Below, in pieces: positions 23,040 through 35,122 of a DNA stretch of 64,000 nt (within the stretch, counting starts at the first letter, position 1; every line of letters begins with the position of its first letter). This stretch comes from Heterohyrax brucei (taxonomy: Eukaryota > Chordata > Mammalia > Hyracoidea > Procaviidae). The position numbers were made by a program, and so were the translations under genes. The notes under the pieces were generated by a model that worked only from the letters and a program-made list of their open reading frames with translations, was not told where the DNA came from and did no database searches. Location: assembly GCA_028571685.1 (NCBI GenBank), contig CM053156.1, forward strand, positions 82,091,049 to 82,155,048, in the 5' to 3' direction.

Positions 23040-23325
23040 TGCTGTTGTTGACAGGTGCCATCAGGTGGCTGCCGACTCACGGCGACCCCAGAGACAACAG
23101 AACGAAACCCTGCCTGGTCCTGAGCCATCCTCACAATCACTGGTGTGTTTGAGCTCACTGTCACAGCCTGTGTGGCTGTCCCCCTCGTCAAGGGTTGTCC
23201 TCTTTTTTGATGCCCTACCTCACCAAGCCAGATGTCCTGCTCTAGGGACTGGCGCCTCCTGCTACCACATCCAAAGTAAGTGAGACAGAGTCTTGCCGTC
23301 TTTGCTTCTAAGGAGCGTTTCAGTT
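23040..23325 (-). mobile_element. RTE LINE 3' fragment, antisense
   Basis: GCTGTTGTTGACAGGTGCC, CGACTCACGGCGACCCCAGAG and AACAGAACGAAACCCTGCC match the 3' end of the RTE at 5735; ends at CTTTGCTTCTAAGGAGCG within the C-terminal coding block. Confidence 0.82.
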
Positions 23326-24551
23326 AGGGTTCCTAAACAGACCTGTTCATTTTCCCGGCAGTCCACGCTTTATTTAACATTCAGTTACAGATAAGAAAAG
23401 GGGGACTCCCAGGTGGTCCACGGCTACACAGCCCTAATGCTTCTCATTCTGGCTACCATGTGCAACTCGCTCTACATAAGATTTTTCAAGATCCTCTCTT
23501 CCAACCATTTCATGCAACAGATGAGCAAAGAGAAAGCCAAAGAGAGTCAGTAAATTCTGCAAGGTCGCAGAGCGCGTGGTAGCCCCGTTAACTCAGAACC
23601 ATACAGGGCAGCCTTAGCCAGTAACTGGGTTTTACCATTTTTTTGGCAAGTACACCATAATTTGAAGTTGATTTCTTCAAAAGTAAGTGGTATCTTTTTT
23701 AAAATATGTATAATAAGAATTCAATAGTCAAGACTAGACATTCAAATGACTTACAGTGTCATATTCAAGGTCTGTTGTGGGAAAAATCCATTCCTCATGT
23801 TCTCAATTACAGAGTTTTAGATTCCAAAGTTGGCTTATTTAAACCTTCTCAATGACAAGAAAGGGGAGAAAGCATGCTCGGGGTAGTTTTCAGTGAAAAC
23901 ATACGAATTTCCTGGTCTCTCCTCCTACCCCCCATGTTTTAAAATTTTTACAAGAGTGATTTTTACACCTAAAATTCATTCCACTTCAAGGTAAAGCAAA
24001 CAAAGGCCCTCATGTTGCATTCTAGTTGAGATAAGCTCCCGCACAAGAATGTCAGCTATGGGCGTGCTGGGTCCCCCTTCGTGGCCATCTCTGCCACCCT
24101 GGGGCACCGTAGCACAAGAGATTTAGCACAAAGAACTTTGCACAAGAAAGCAATTAAAATCATAGCTGAATGAGGGGAGCTGTATTTTTGTGACTAGTCA
24201 AAGAAAGATAAGGTTTACAGGTAGTTGAGCATTTGCTTTCTCTTAATGTCATTATTTTTACAACCTAGTAAAGAAATGAAGTTGGATAATGATACAAAAA
24301 AAAAAAAAAAAAAAAAGAAAAGAAAAAAAAAGGAAAAACCCAGTGGGACTAAAATCAATTTATTCTACTATTAGGGAAATCAACGTCGAGTAACCTTTTT
24401 ATTTCCAAGGGGGAGAGCTGGAACATCAAAGAAGCAACAACATACCCCTCATAAATCTCAAACAGGTGAACAAAAAACACCCTGGAGGCAACCCCTCAGT
24501 AGTTTCTCCAACCAGACAGAACGAAAGATAATGACATTGAGGTAGCGAGCA
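23326..24551. other. BCAS1 intron with A-rich run
   Basis: Diverged MIR/L2-type pieces may lie at 23380-23640. An A-rich run of about 38 bases lies at 24293-24332. Otherwise nothing recognised. Confidence 0.5.
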
Positions 24552-24564
24552 CCTCAGCCCTCCC

Positions 24565-24734
24565 CAAACCAAAAAACTCCAAACGCACTGCCACTGAGCC
24601 AATTGTGACTCATAGTAACCCTATAGGACAGTGTAGAACTGTTGCATAGCATTTCCAAGGAGTGCCTGGTGGATTTGAACTGCAGACCTTTTGGATAGCA
24701 GATATGGCACTTATACACTACACCACCAGGATTT
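24565..24734 (-). repeat. AfroSINE, antisense, with 13-bp target-site duplication
   Basis: CCTCAGCCCTCCC flanks the element at 24552-24564 and 24735-24747. Complete short form between AAACCAAAAAACTCCAAACGC and CACTACACCACCAGGATTT. Confidence 0.93.
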
Positions 24735-25207
24735 CCTCAGCCCTCCCAAGGACACAGGACGCAAACTGCAGAGGTAATAGCCACCCCTTGTTGGCCACTC
24801 TTGGGGTTCAAATGAGGTCACCTAAGTCATCTCCCTTGCCACTGATAGACCCATCAAACTGACTCGGAAATGCTTCCCCACAGTATATTGCTGATTAAAG
24901 ATTTTTAGAAATAAATAACGAGTGGTTGTTGACAGGATCAAACACACGCCAACTGACACCAACCAAGGTTTTTGTGAAACAGTGGATCTGTGTTCTGGGA
25001 AGAACCTAGAAGGCAGATTTCTGAACAACAAGAAACAAACAGAGAAGAGGCACAGGAGTCTACCTGGATTCTGGACAAGAAAGTAAAACGAACACAGCAG
25101 TGAAGTCTCTATTAGCCACCTGTCTTCCCTGAGCTAAGTGGCGCGCATATTTGGATGAAATTACTGGGCTGGATTTTCCAGTTATGAATTCGCCCCCTCT
25201 CCAATCT

Positions 25208-25241
25208 CACACACACACACATACACATACACACACATACT
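25208..25241. repeat. (CA)n microsatellite
   Basis: Imperfect run of CACACA interspersed with CATACA. Confidence 0.9.
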
Positions 25242-25393
25242 TCTCATTTGTCTTTTGGCCAAATACAAAAACAGGCCACAGTTCAGAACATGTGGCAGCT
25301 GTATCCACTCAGCATCAGTGATGAAGTGACAGCCCTCAGAGTCATTCAGCCCCTCCCCTGCTTGTCCACTGCGCACCTCCGACACTTTAACCA

Positions 25394-25537
25394 AAAAAAC
25401 CAAACCTGCTGCTGTCCAGTCTGACTCACAGAGACCCGACAGGACAGAGCAGAACAGCTCCAGTTTCTAAGCAGCGAACCGCCAACCTTTCAGTTAGCAG
25501 CTGTAGCACTTAGGCACTATGCCACCAGGGTTTCCTT
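25394..25537 (-). repeat. AfroSINE, antisense short form
   Basis: AAACCAAACCTGCTGCTGTCC at the tail; head CAACCTTTCAGTTAGCAGC to GCCACCAGGGTTTCC. Confidence 0.87.
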
Positions 25538-25588
25538 AACTCTAGAGGAAAAAATGAACAGTTAGTGGCTTGCACTTTCCTACAGCTG

Positions 25589-25748
25589 AGAAACCAGGGT
25601 GGCAAAGTGGTTACAAGCTCAGCTGCTAATTAAAAGGCCGGCAATTCCAATCCACCAGCTGCTCCTTGGAAACCCTATGAGGCAGTTCTACTCTGTCCGT
25701 TAGAGTCCCTGTGAGTCTGAATTGACTTGACAGCAGTGGGTTTTTTTG
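25589..25748 (+). repeat. AfroSINE, sense short form
   Basis: AAACCAGGGTGGCAAAGTGG head, GGCCGGCAATTCCAATCC B-box area, tail CAGCAGTGGGTTTTTTTG. Confidence 0.87.
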
Positions 25749-26009
25749 TTCATTTTTTACTGACTGAACACACGACATAGCGGCCCTGGTGGGGAACTGG
25801 TGGACACTCTTCCCGGCTTTTCTAAAAGAGAGGAGCCTAGTGGCTCACAACGACTAATTATGTCTATCTGGGAACAGAGATGATAAAAAAACAAGGTTTC
25901 TAACCAGTTCCTTCTGGTTCCCAGCCCTGCTGAGAGCTGGCATTTTTCTAACAAGCTCCCAGCAATGTGAGGGCTGCCAGTTAGCGGCCAGTTCTGGGAG
26001 CCAACAGTA

Positions 26010-26095
26010 GCAATGGTTCTCGACATTATTTTACACAAGAATCACTTCGGAAGCTTGCTAAACTGTAGATTCTGGTTCAGAACGAACTGGTTTGA
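26010..26095 (+). mobile_element. MER5-like hAT relic
   Basis: CAATGGTTCTCGACATTATTT, AAGAATCACTTCGGAAGC and TTGCTAAACTGTAGATTCTGG. Confidence 0.6.
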
Positions 26096-26520
26096 AGGCT
26101 GAATAATAATTTTTTTAAAAAAAAAGCCATCAGTGTAAGAGCTCTCAGAGGAACCCGGGAAGAAGTCATAAGTAATAAATCATTTTAGACAGAAAAAAAA
26201 AAAAAACCCTAAACCTAGAACTGTGATATATTATCACACCCTGTGTCATGAACTGGAATTATTCTAAGCACAAAAAAAATCGACTTGGCTGTTTCCTTGT
26301 CTTTCATGTGAAATCTATGTGTTTCCTACAACAGGCATTCCATTCTTCTTGAGAGGAATTCAGAACGCTTCCACCTAATGGCAAGCTGAGTCTTTCCTGG
26401 AGAAGAAAGGGAAATTCCATGCACGGCTGAAAACATCCATCAACCCAACAGTAATCGTTTCTCAAGTCATCCCACCTCCAGTCTCTCTGCAGATCTTGGA
26501 GTCTCTTAGAAATGGCTTAC

Positions 26521-26733
26521 CTTTTTCCAGAACAGTCTGCCCAGAGGCGAAGAGGTGGGTCCTGCCTTCTCCTTGACACCTTCCTTCGTGCTCTCAGCGG
26601 TTGCTGCTGACGGCCCCTGTCCCGGAGGGTTGCTGCCTTTAGGCTGCTTGGTGGCCCTTTGGGTCTCCTGGGGTATGAAGTTGGCTTTGTCTGACTTGGG
26701 GTCAGCTGCAGCAGGGGGTGACCTGTCAGTATC
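26521..26733 (-). CDS. BCAS1: BCAS1 internal exon, 71 codons
   Basis: The exon starts [19 protein letters not shown] and ends [15 protein letters not shown]. Human BCAS1 has the close counterpart KSPTTSADLKSDKANFTSQETQ and later SGPTSLPLGKLFWKK, so the assignment is strong. The acceptor is ACTACAG before GATACTGAC and the donor is AAG/GTAAGC. The length is 213 nt, phase 0 at both ends. The middle is Pro, Thr, Gly, Lys and Glu rich with no predicted fold. The preceding intron is 11.2 kb if the candidate exon at 35123 is skipped. The following intron is 15.1 kb. Confidence 0.93.
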
Positions 26734-26795
26734 CTGTAGTGTTAAAAATAAACCAAGGGGAGAAAACCCAAAATGTTCACAACAGTGCAAAACTG

Positions 26796-26840
26796 AAAGC
26801 CAGCCAAGCCAAGTGCCGTGGAGTCGGATCCAGCCTCTCA
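26796..26840 (-). repeat. SINE 3' scrap with CTTGG-type tail
   Basis: CCAGCCAAGCCAAGTGCCG then TGGAGTCGGATCCAGCC. The tail complement is CTTGGCTTGG rather than TTTGGTTTGG. Confidence 0.6.
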
Positions 26841-27322
26841 TTTTAAAAAAACACACACGGGTTGTGGTTGTGTGTACTGTTAACTGTCTTCTGCATAATT
26901 TTCTGTATTTTCCTACCATTCCATGATGAATGTGGATGTGTTAAAATCTTAGGGGGCAGGGGAGGAAGAAGGTAAGATACTTTCCTTTCAGAAAAAATAC
27001 AAAATTGTTTTTAAAATTATCTTTGTGTAAATGATTAGTTAGCAATGAAGGTGATGTTAAGAGATACATTACTGTTAAAAGATGCCCTTCTTATCTACGA
27101 CACTGATTTCCAAATGGTTTTAATGGCTTTCCCATCAGTGAAAGCCCTCTGAACATGATCCCAATACCTGCCCAGTTGTTTATGTGTGTGTTACAAGCAC
27201 ATACTGATTATCTAAAATAGAATTAAAGCAGGGTTGACATGAATAAAATTAAAAATAGAAGTTCTCGGCTTTTCCTCCTGCATTCCACTTTGGAGATCTC
27301 TGACATAAGCTGAAAGCAAAAC

Positions 27323-27506
27323 GGTGAAACTTGGGAGAGCCAGAACCCACGGCACCGCCTTGTTGGTCTGGGTCTCACAAGTTTTCCACGATTGACAAGG
27401 TACAGTTTTATCATTTTTCTATCTTTGGTTTTAGTAGAAAATATTCGAGTTCTCTGTCTCTGACAGGTTGTCACCCAGGTTCTGGCTGTCTCAGGTTTTA
27501 CTGTAC
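27323..27506 (+). repeat. Unnamed repeat of about 185 bp, copy A
   Basis: Starts GTGAAACTTGGGAGAGCC, contains AAGTTTTCCACGATTGAC, TATCATTTTTCTATC and TTCTCTGTCTCTGACAGGTT, and ends CAGGTTTTACTGT. Homologous along its length to the stretch at 36485. Orientation arbitrary. Confidence 0.7.
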
Positions 27507-27603
27507 AGGACAGCTAGCCTGGAACTCAGCAAAGGGGTCTGAGTTGGAAGAGCATCACAAACCCCATTTCTTCACTTCTAGATCCAGCCCTGCACCCCCA
27601 CAA

Positions 27604-27752
27604 TTAACCCATTGCCGTCAACTTGACTCTGACTGATAGTGGCCCTATAGGACAGAGTAGAACTGTCCTACAGTTTCCAAAGAGCACCTGATGGATTTGA
27701 ACTGCCAACCTTTCAGTTAGCAGCTCTAACACTCAACCACTATGACACCCTA
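27604..27752 (-). repeat. AfroSINE, antisense short form
   Basis: TTAACCCATTGCCGTCAACTT tail side; head ACCACTATGACACCC. ACAATTA occurs on both sides and may be a target-site duplication. Confidence 0.86.
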
Positions 27753-29067
27753 CAATTATCACTTCTTTAATTAAGTCTTAATAATGCAGTTTGTCCAGTC
27801 TCTATTCTGTCTTTCCTCTCTCGTCTCCCCTGTCTCTCTCTCCTTCCCTTCCCTCTCTCTTTTATGTATCTCTCAGCGGCCACACCGAGATCCAAATCTG
27901 GGACATCTGACATTTTTTAGTGACCAGGCTGTAAACTCCTCTGCTTGGCCACCCCCTGAGTCCTGGAATAAAGTCAGGATGGGAGAATTGTAGTTGCAGT
28001 TGTCTTCACATTTAGTAAACACTGGTGTTAACCATTTGACACTAGGTTCTTCTGACCTGGCCACTTTGTCTTATGCATCTCCTGATTTGTGATTTTTTTG
28101 CTCCAGAGACCTGTGACTCAGTCCCTGGAAGTTCCCAGGGGTGTCAACTCTTTGACCATATTTTCTCACTAAAAGGGGGGAAAAGCCTGGCAGTGAAAAT
28201 GGGGTGTGGACCAGCTCAGTGAGTTTCCTAGTATTTCTGATGTTGGAAAGCATCATGAAGACTTGGTCCCATAACAGTAATTCCACAAATGGAGAGATCA
28301 AGGCCCCAGATCTGCCCAACATTACATGGCATGACCTGACTCCAATCTAGATTAGTGGCTCTGTGTTGCACAATTTCCACGTAAGCTCTCTGACTCTCCA
28401 AATGGTGTTTGTAAATAAGACGAACTCTAAGAAGATCTGGTATCTTCTATATTAACTTTTATGACACTGAGCAGCGCTCATTCTCTGAGCAGATGCTGAG
28501 TTCCAGTTGGGAATTACAGGGCCAAAGGACAGAAATGACTTTTGTGATAGTTGAAAATTAAAAAAGAATCATGGCTTCAATTCAAAGAATACAAAACTTC
28601 ACAAGGCTAGAATTTAAAATCGTTGCTCTATGTTATAGACCATGAAGTCCAAATGGCCTTCACCCAATCCTCACTTATCACCACAGGTAGTTAGGTCTCA
28701 AAGACCAAGTTCTTATGGGGACACAGAGAATGACTGCCTCAGATTACAAAATGGAAGATGACTACATCATTACACAACCCCCAAACAATGGAGAATCACG
28801 GCCCAGCCACACTGACTTGTAGCTATCAGAGCCAGCATCACTTTTGCCTTGCACTGTGGCATTCATTACTGTTAGTGCACAAAAGAGTAGGATAGTAGGT
28901 TTTTTAATACTGTCCTGAATGCAAAGTGACTGATAAAGAGATGGCTGCTAAATGAGGAGTGGGCACAGTTCAAGTTAGGTGTCACTAACATTCCAAATGG
29001 CCTTGGTCACCTGGTGCTGCTTCAGCTCTAAGTGGTAATGATATCAAAGGGGTCTTACCTAAAGGTG
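27753..29067. other. BCAS1 intron, pyrimidine tract, otherwise unassigned
   Basis: A CT-rich tract lies at 27795-27865. The rest shows no recognised element. Confidence 0.55.
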
Positions 29068-29103
29068 GAAACCCTGGTAACATAGTAGTTAAATGCTACC
29101 AAG
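29068..29103 (+). repeat. AfroSINE 5' scrap
   Basis: GGAAACCCTGGTAACATAGT then AGTTAAATGCTACC: only the A-box part of the head remains. Confidence 0.6.
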
Positions 29104-29263
29104 TACCTCCCAAGCTGTTTGCCTTTTTTTCCTTCAGAAAACATGAAAAATAAAGTAGTATTTATTCATTTATCTACCTTCCATTCCCATAAAAATGCAC
29201 TGAGCACCTTTGTTGAGTCATGTGTGTATTAGGGGCTACGGTGTCATGTGTCCTAGTGGAGTC

Positions 29264-29425
29264 TGGAGCCCCGGTGGCACAGTAGTTAAGAGTTCATCTG
29301 CTAACCAAAAGGTCAGGAGTTCAAATCCAATGGCCATCCCTTGGAAACAATATGCAGCAGTCCTACTCTGTCCTGTAGAGTCACTCTGAGTTGGAATCAA
29401 CCCGCTGGAAATGGGTTTAACGGAG
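29264..29425 (+). repeat. AfroSINE, sense short form
   Basis: GGAGCCCCGGTGGCACAGTAG head, AAAAGGTCAGGAGTTCAAATC B-box area, GGAAATGGGTTTAACGG tail. Confidence 0.88.
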
Positions 29426-30424
29426 TTTATTCTCCAGCAGGAGAGACAGCTCCTAAACAAGTAATTCCACAAATAAATGTAGAATTTCAAATATGATAAG
29501 TTTTAATGAGGGAGAGAGAGGGGTCTTTGTCATTAAGGGGGGGTGGTGGTGGAAGAAAGCCAAAACAGGGAAGTAGATCCAGTCTTGACAATCAAGGAAA
29601 GTTTTACTGAGAAAAAGATGGTTGAGCTATGACCCAGAAGAGGACTGGAAACAGACTCAGATCAGAGGAAGAGTGTTCCTTGCACAAGGTGAGGGCATGT
29701 TCTAGGGCTCTCTGGCAAGAGGAAGGTGGCCTGGGAAGGAGGCAGAAATAGTGAGGCGTGGTCCCGCCGAGGTGCCCCCTCAGCACAGTCTCCATCTTCT
29801 GCAGCCCTGGGAGAATCCCCATTTGTTCTGGGACCCACTTCAGGCAGTGCACCTGGGGGTGGAGCCGGCTGCATTTCCCCGTCTGTCTGGTTTCAGGCAG
29901 TCATCAGTTCCGTCAGTGGTGTTAGAGAGGAGGCTTGGTTACTGACTGACCCCACGCCCCTCGGACTTCAGTGTACTTGCTTGGCTTTTTATACTTCAGA
30001 TGCTGGCTGTTCCTGCAGCTCGTGACTGCTCCTTACTCAAAGCTACATTACAGCTAGGAAAATAGCCTCCAGATGCTGAAATTCTAAACTGGACAGGTCC
30101 AGTTTACCAAATCCTTCTGGCTTGGCTGGTTTCTACATGCCATTTTGCTCCCCTCCCCCATTGTCCTCTCTTTGCTGTGGTCCCTCTGGACCATAGGCTC
30201 TTTTTCAGGACCAGTTTTCCAAACTTTAACTTTGATTTAATAGTAACACTGTTGCCAATTCATGAATATTCTAACAGCCTTATGAAGAAGGAATTAATTG
30301 TATCTATATTGTAGATAAGAAAACTTCAGTTGCTGGTGGTTAAATAACTCACCCTGGTCATACAATTAAGGGGCAGAGCTGCCATTTGGCTCAAGGAAGG
30401 TGGACCTTAAATAGAGCTTTTAAC
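29426..30424. other. BCAS1 intron, no firm element
   Basis: A diverged MIR/L2-type piece may lie at 30245-30400 (TGTAGATAAGAAAACTTCAG). The rest is unassigned. Confidence 0.5.
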
Positions 30425-30582
30425 AGCCACTCGTTGCTTTCAAGTTGACTCTGAATTACAGCAATGCTGTAGACAGAGTAGAACTGCCCTGTAGGGTTTC
30501 CAAGGACTGACTGGTGAATTCCAGCTGCCAATCCACTGGTCAGCAGCCCATGCTCTTAACCAGCAAGCCTCTAGGGCTCATT
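30425..30582 (-). repeat. AfroSINE, antisense short form
   Basis: CAGCCACTCGTTGCTTTCAAG tail side; CCCTGTAGGGTTTCCAAGG centre; head TCTTAACCAGCAAGCCTC. Confidence 0.82.
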
Positions 30583-30997
30583 AATCATCATCTCAAACCA
30601 ATCATGGTGTCCTCCCCAGCACTATTCTGTGGTCAACGACAGAACCATCTCCACAATGCATTTTCAACAAGGGCAATGTCACCCCTTGAAACTTGATTTT
30701 TGGCATGGAAGTATGAAAAAAAATAGTTGAAATATTAAAAAGGTCTGTGACCCGCAACAGGTCACATCTGTGGTATTGAAATTTCATGGTGGCAGTGGGG
30801 AAGAGGACAGTTGGGAAAGAGTGTCTAAAAGGTCTTGGTAGCAGGTAAAATTGAAAAAGCTTTAAGGAACAGGTTGATATCAAATTTTACTGAGCAACAG
30901 CCTCTTCTCTTTGCATGGGTCAGATGCCCTGAGACCCTTCCAAAATATTACAAAGGTATCTCCCTATTACAGTTATAATAACATAATCACTTTATTG

Positions 30998-31198
30998 TGG
31001 TTGTCAGGTACCACTGAGTTGATCCTGACTCATAGCAACCTTACATAAATAAGCAGAACTGGCCTCCAAGTTTTCTAGGCTGCAGTGTTGATGGGAACAG
31101 ATTCCCCACTCTTTCTCCCATGGAGCCACTGGGACCTTTTGAACTGCTAACCTTTTGGTTAGCAGCTGAGCTGTAACTACTGGGACATCAGGGCTCTA
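30998..31198 (-). repeat. AfroSINE, antisense long form
   Basis: GGTACCACTGAGTTGATCC tail side; head CTAACCTTTTGGTTAGCAGC to GGACATCAGGGCTC. Confidence 0.86.
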
Positions 31199-31224
31199 TG
31201 TAATTACCTGTTGAATGTGTGCCA

Positions 31225-31345
31225 GCTTTGTTAGTCTGTGACCTCCACAAAGGTGAGGACGGTTACACTTTGGTCTTCCTTGTATTCCCAGCTCCCAGGG
31301 GGCACAGTGTCTGGCACAAACTCAGTACTAAATAGATAACTACCT
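31225..31345 (+). repeat. L2 LINE 3' end
   Basis: GTATTCCCAGCTCCCAGGG, GGCACAGTGTCTGGCACAAAC and TCAGTACTAAATAGATA match the ancient L2 3' pattern. Confidence 0.55.
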
Positions 31346-31552
31346 GGAAGGAGCCAGAGAGAGATGTCTACGCTGTATCCTGTCAGGCCCTGTTTACAGC
31401 TGTTCTCTCCTTTCTCGGCCACAGGGTCACAGTCAAAAGGCCATTAGCCTTTTCTTCGCTCTCTGCCCATGCTTGTCTTCATTTCCCAAAGAGCTCCCCC
31501 CAAATGGCATCCTGCCGGCGTTAACCAACTTCAGTATTCTTTATTTGAAAGA

Positions 31553-31640
31553 CCAGCCAAGCCAAGTGCCGTCGAGTTGGAGCCAACTCATGGCGACCCT
31601 AGGGGCTGGGGCAGAACTGACCCCCAGAGTATTCAAGGTC
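31553..31640 (-). repeat. 5'-truncated SINE with CTTGG-type tail
   Basis: CCAGCCAAGCCAAGTGCCG, TCGAGTTGGAGCCAACTC and ATGGCGACCCTAGGGG. Same tail type as the pieces at 26796, 43819 and 50531. Confidence 0.72.
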
Positions 31641-31855
31641 CACAGATTATAAAAATTTATCAGAGACAACCCCAGGAATATGGTTCCAGGCTTAGCAATA
31701 AAAATACAGGCTGCCCAGTTATATCTGAATTTCAGGTAAAAGATGAATAACTTTTTAGCACAGGTGTGTCCCAAACATTGTATGGGACATAAAACCTAGA
31801 GCACCCAGTTAAAGTAAGATTTTGGACAAACAAGTCTCTTTTTAGTATAAATACA

Positions 31856-31940
31856 ACACCCCAACCCACTGCCATTGAGTCAGGTCCCGACTGATAACGA
31901 CCCTAGAGGTCACAGTAGAACTGCTCACAGAGTTTTTATA
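31856..31940 (-). repeat. AfroSINE 3' fragment, antisense
   Basis: CCCCAACCCACTGCCATTGAG to ACTGCTCACAGAGTTTTTA; truncated before the head. Confidence 0.75.
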
Positions 31941-32849
31941 TATTTTTATGCTGTTTTTATTTGTAGACACAAATAAATATATATTTATATTTATACTAAA
32001 ACAAGACTCATTTGTTCAAAATTTGAGTTGAACTGGATGTTCTGTATTTTATCTGGTGTAGCTACAAAGAAATGCTAATGTATCAGATTTGGAACTTATG
32101 TATCAACTGGTCTTCCCTTCTCTATCATCTCCTCTAGTCTTGGCATTTGGGTTGCGGGAGAGGGGTGTGTTAGCAGGATGAAAGCATCACATGGAGAGGA
32201 CTGGAGAGCAATGAACGCACAGCAGAGCATGTGAGTCCCCCGGGCCAGCAGCTAACACTTCTGCTGCCTTACAGACAGGACAGAGGGTGGGCACTAGGAA
32301 GACCTGACCCAGGACGGCAGCATTCCTAGCCACGCCAAGAACATTCTAAAGTAATGCCTTGCCTTGTGTGCACATTGCCTTCAAATGGTGGAAGATGTGT
32401 GAAAACATGTCATTCCATAGGTGACCCAAGTGATTCGGTCAAGGAAGAGAGATTCATATTCTGCAGGGAAAGCTGATACTTTTATTTGTAATAATACACC
32501 TATTGCATTTTGTAATCCCAATCCTCTATCACTTTTTAAACTAAGTGAATTCTTTTTCTAGGGAGAGAAACTGAGATGTAGAGACAGGTACCCAATATTT
32601 AGTTGGAATTAATACTCATTAGACTTTTCTCAGTAAAACTAGAAGATAGCATCTCAGCTTTGAATTGGCATGGGTTTCTTTTTGTCTGTCCTAGGTTACA
32701 ACCTCATGCTGACACTGATGGTGTCACACCTGTAATCAGGTAACACAGTCCACTGGACGATTCTGGTTGGCCAGTTTTAATGGCTCTATTTTGCTCACTT
32801 TGTGGATGACCGAATGAGCAAAAGAGGAAAAGAAAAAAACCGTCCTAGC
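31941..32849. other. BCAS1 intron, no element recognised
   Basis: Starts with an AT-rich patch (about 31940-32000). Nothing else recognised. Confidence 0.55.
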
Positions 32850-32992
32850 TGTTACTGGGTGCTATTAAGACAATTCCGATCCATAGTGACCCCATGGGGC
32901 AGAGAACTTCCAGGTAGCCGGTGGGTGGGTTTGATCCACCAACCTTCCTGTTAGCAGCTGAACGCTTAACTACAGTGCCTCCAGGGATTCTG
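32850..32992 (-). repeat. AfroSINE, antisense short form, diverged
   Basis: GGTGCTATTAAGACAATTCCG; head CAACCTTCCTGTTAGCAGC to CAGTGCCTCCAGGGATTC. Confidence 0.75.
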
Positions 32993-34844
32993 AAGGGTAA
33001 AAGCCAATCGCCTCTACCGAACTATTCCATAAACAAGAATTCAAGAATTGTTGGGAATCGTCCCCTGACTTTAATTCACAGTTACCTAAAACAGATTGAA
33101 CGTAACTCAAGGTACAATCTTAAAGTTTTGAGTCTGCATTCAAGTCCCTGAAAGGGATGCTTTGTGGCCACATTCCCAGTTTCCCAGAATCCAACCTTTC
33201 CCCAAAATGCACCTCCCTGGCAAGATGTGAAGCCCATGATTGTGGGAATCCCAAGGAATAATAATCCTGAGCTTGGGTGGTCCACTTGGAACTTTGTAGT
33301 GCACTGAAATGAATGTCTTAAAGAAATGCAGATCTGGGGAGGAGGAAGTCATCCAATTCTTAATTGTTTAAGGCCCCCACTCACAAGAGCTCCACGTGAG
33401 AGTTAAGCTATCTAGATTTGCTTTGTGGGAGATCCATGACACATTTAACTAGCAGCTACGAAACTATCTCCCACCTACATCAAGCAGTATCACTCTTTAA
33501 CCTCTCCACCGTGACTGTAATGTATCTATTACCACCCCCCCGTCTTTCCCTCATTACAGAACAAAATCAGTCTATACGGAGAGTGAAAGTTGGCTTCATC
33601 ACATAGTTTGTTTATGCAAATACAGATTCAGCTAAGAGAACTTTCTGCTAAGCTTTTATTTGCATACACAATCCTGTAACTATATGATCCAGCTGGGGAA
33701 GTTTCTCAATAAGTTCATTCAGCTGAGTGAAGAATGAGGGATATTTTCAACCAATTTCTAAGCATGCTGGCCCAATTCAGGGGGCCCTTTAATTGATGCT
33801 TTCCAATCAACAGTGGTGTCCTCTGAGACCCCAGAGGAGTGATTACATTCCTGAGCATCTTCTCTGTTGTTCTCACTGCCCAAGGACAGGGAGACAGAAT
33901 TTGCTCTGCCTTCATTCCTTGCTTTTTTGTTCATTTGCTTGTTTCTCCTTGCTTGGGCATTTAGTTGGGTTCAGTATAAGCATGGTTAGTGCTGAGAATG
34001 AATGAGATAGACCACGGAACAATAAAAGTGTTATCCTGAGGTTAGAAAAGTATTTCCCCAAATGTGGGAAGCATACCTAAATCATTGATGATTTTAGGTG
34101 GGGCAGAGATACAACATTAGAAGCATTTAAATAGTGAAAATACTTCTAACAGCATTCAGGGCTAAGTCTCAGTCTGGGCTACCATTGGCCAATTGCCTTT
34201 GAATAAAGAAAGTGGACATCAGACCCAGAGCCTGAGACAGCAAGGCAGCTAGAATGTAACATATTTTCTTTGTTCATTATTTAGTTTTAATGCAAATAAA
34301 CACTAACTGAAAAGAAATACGAAATTTAAAAATGTTCCTGAAATACAGCAAAAATCTCATTTATGAACGGAATTTTTTGCTTAACAAGCAAAGACATTAC
34401 ATCTCAAAATTCACAATCTGTTTGATGTCTTAATTTTAATCACAAATAAAATCCCAAACATTTGCATACAATGGTAGAAGCAAAGTAGCTCAAGTTTGTT
34501 CAGTCTAGAATCTTTTTCTAATTAGCCCTACTAATTGTTACTTTTCTTTTAGGAAAAACAATTATAGATTTCCATGTATGGGTGACGTGAAGTTTCCTTC
34601 GAAGGTATATTTAACTAAGAATAGGCCAATTCTAGGGAAAAGATTGCATCAACAATAGTACATCCGGCAAGGGTGGGAGAAGACGGTATGCAAACTACAG
34701 ACATTTGGGAAATACTGCGTTAGAAGCATAATTTCAGAACCCTGGTCCTCACTGGGAAGAAGCCAGTCTGAGCTGCTGATGACCGCAGGGACTTTAAAAA
34801 GTCACTGGAGTTCAATTCCTTTCACCTTTCCCAGTTGCCCTTGA
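32993..34844. other. BCAS1 intron, no element recognised
   Basis: AT-rich sequence of 1.85 kb with no repeat or exon I can support. Confidence 0.55.
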
Positions 34845-34975
34845 GCTGGCGCCCATGGCACCCACGCACGTCAGAGCAGACTGTGCTCCACCCGGTCTTT
34901 CTTCTAAGGTGCCCTTCAGTGGACCTCAACTTGCCACCTTTTGGTCACCAACAGGGTGCCACCAGAAACTCCCAC
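34845..34975 (-). repeat. AfroSINE-related SINE, antisense, second subfamily
   Basis: CCCATGGCACCCACGCACG, GTCAGAGCAGACTGTGCTCC and head CTTGCCACCTTTTGGTCACC. Lies just downstream of the candidate exon at 35123. Confidence 0.6.
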
Positions 34976-35122
34976 ATCACCATGAATTCCCTTTTAGTGG
35001 TGCCAGCTACCCAAGGCCCTTCCTTCCAGAAGCCGAGCTGGGAGGCTGCAGAACTGGCAGGTGTATCGTGCAGGGAGGACCAGGTTTCTTTTTATTTCCT
35101 TCTAGTAGAACAAGATACAGAC

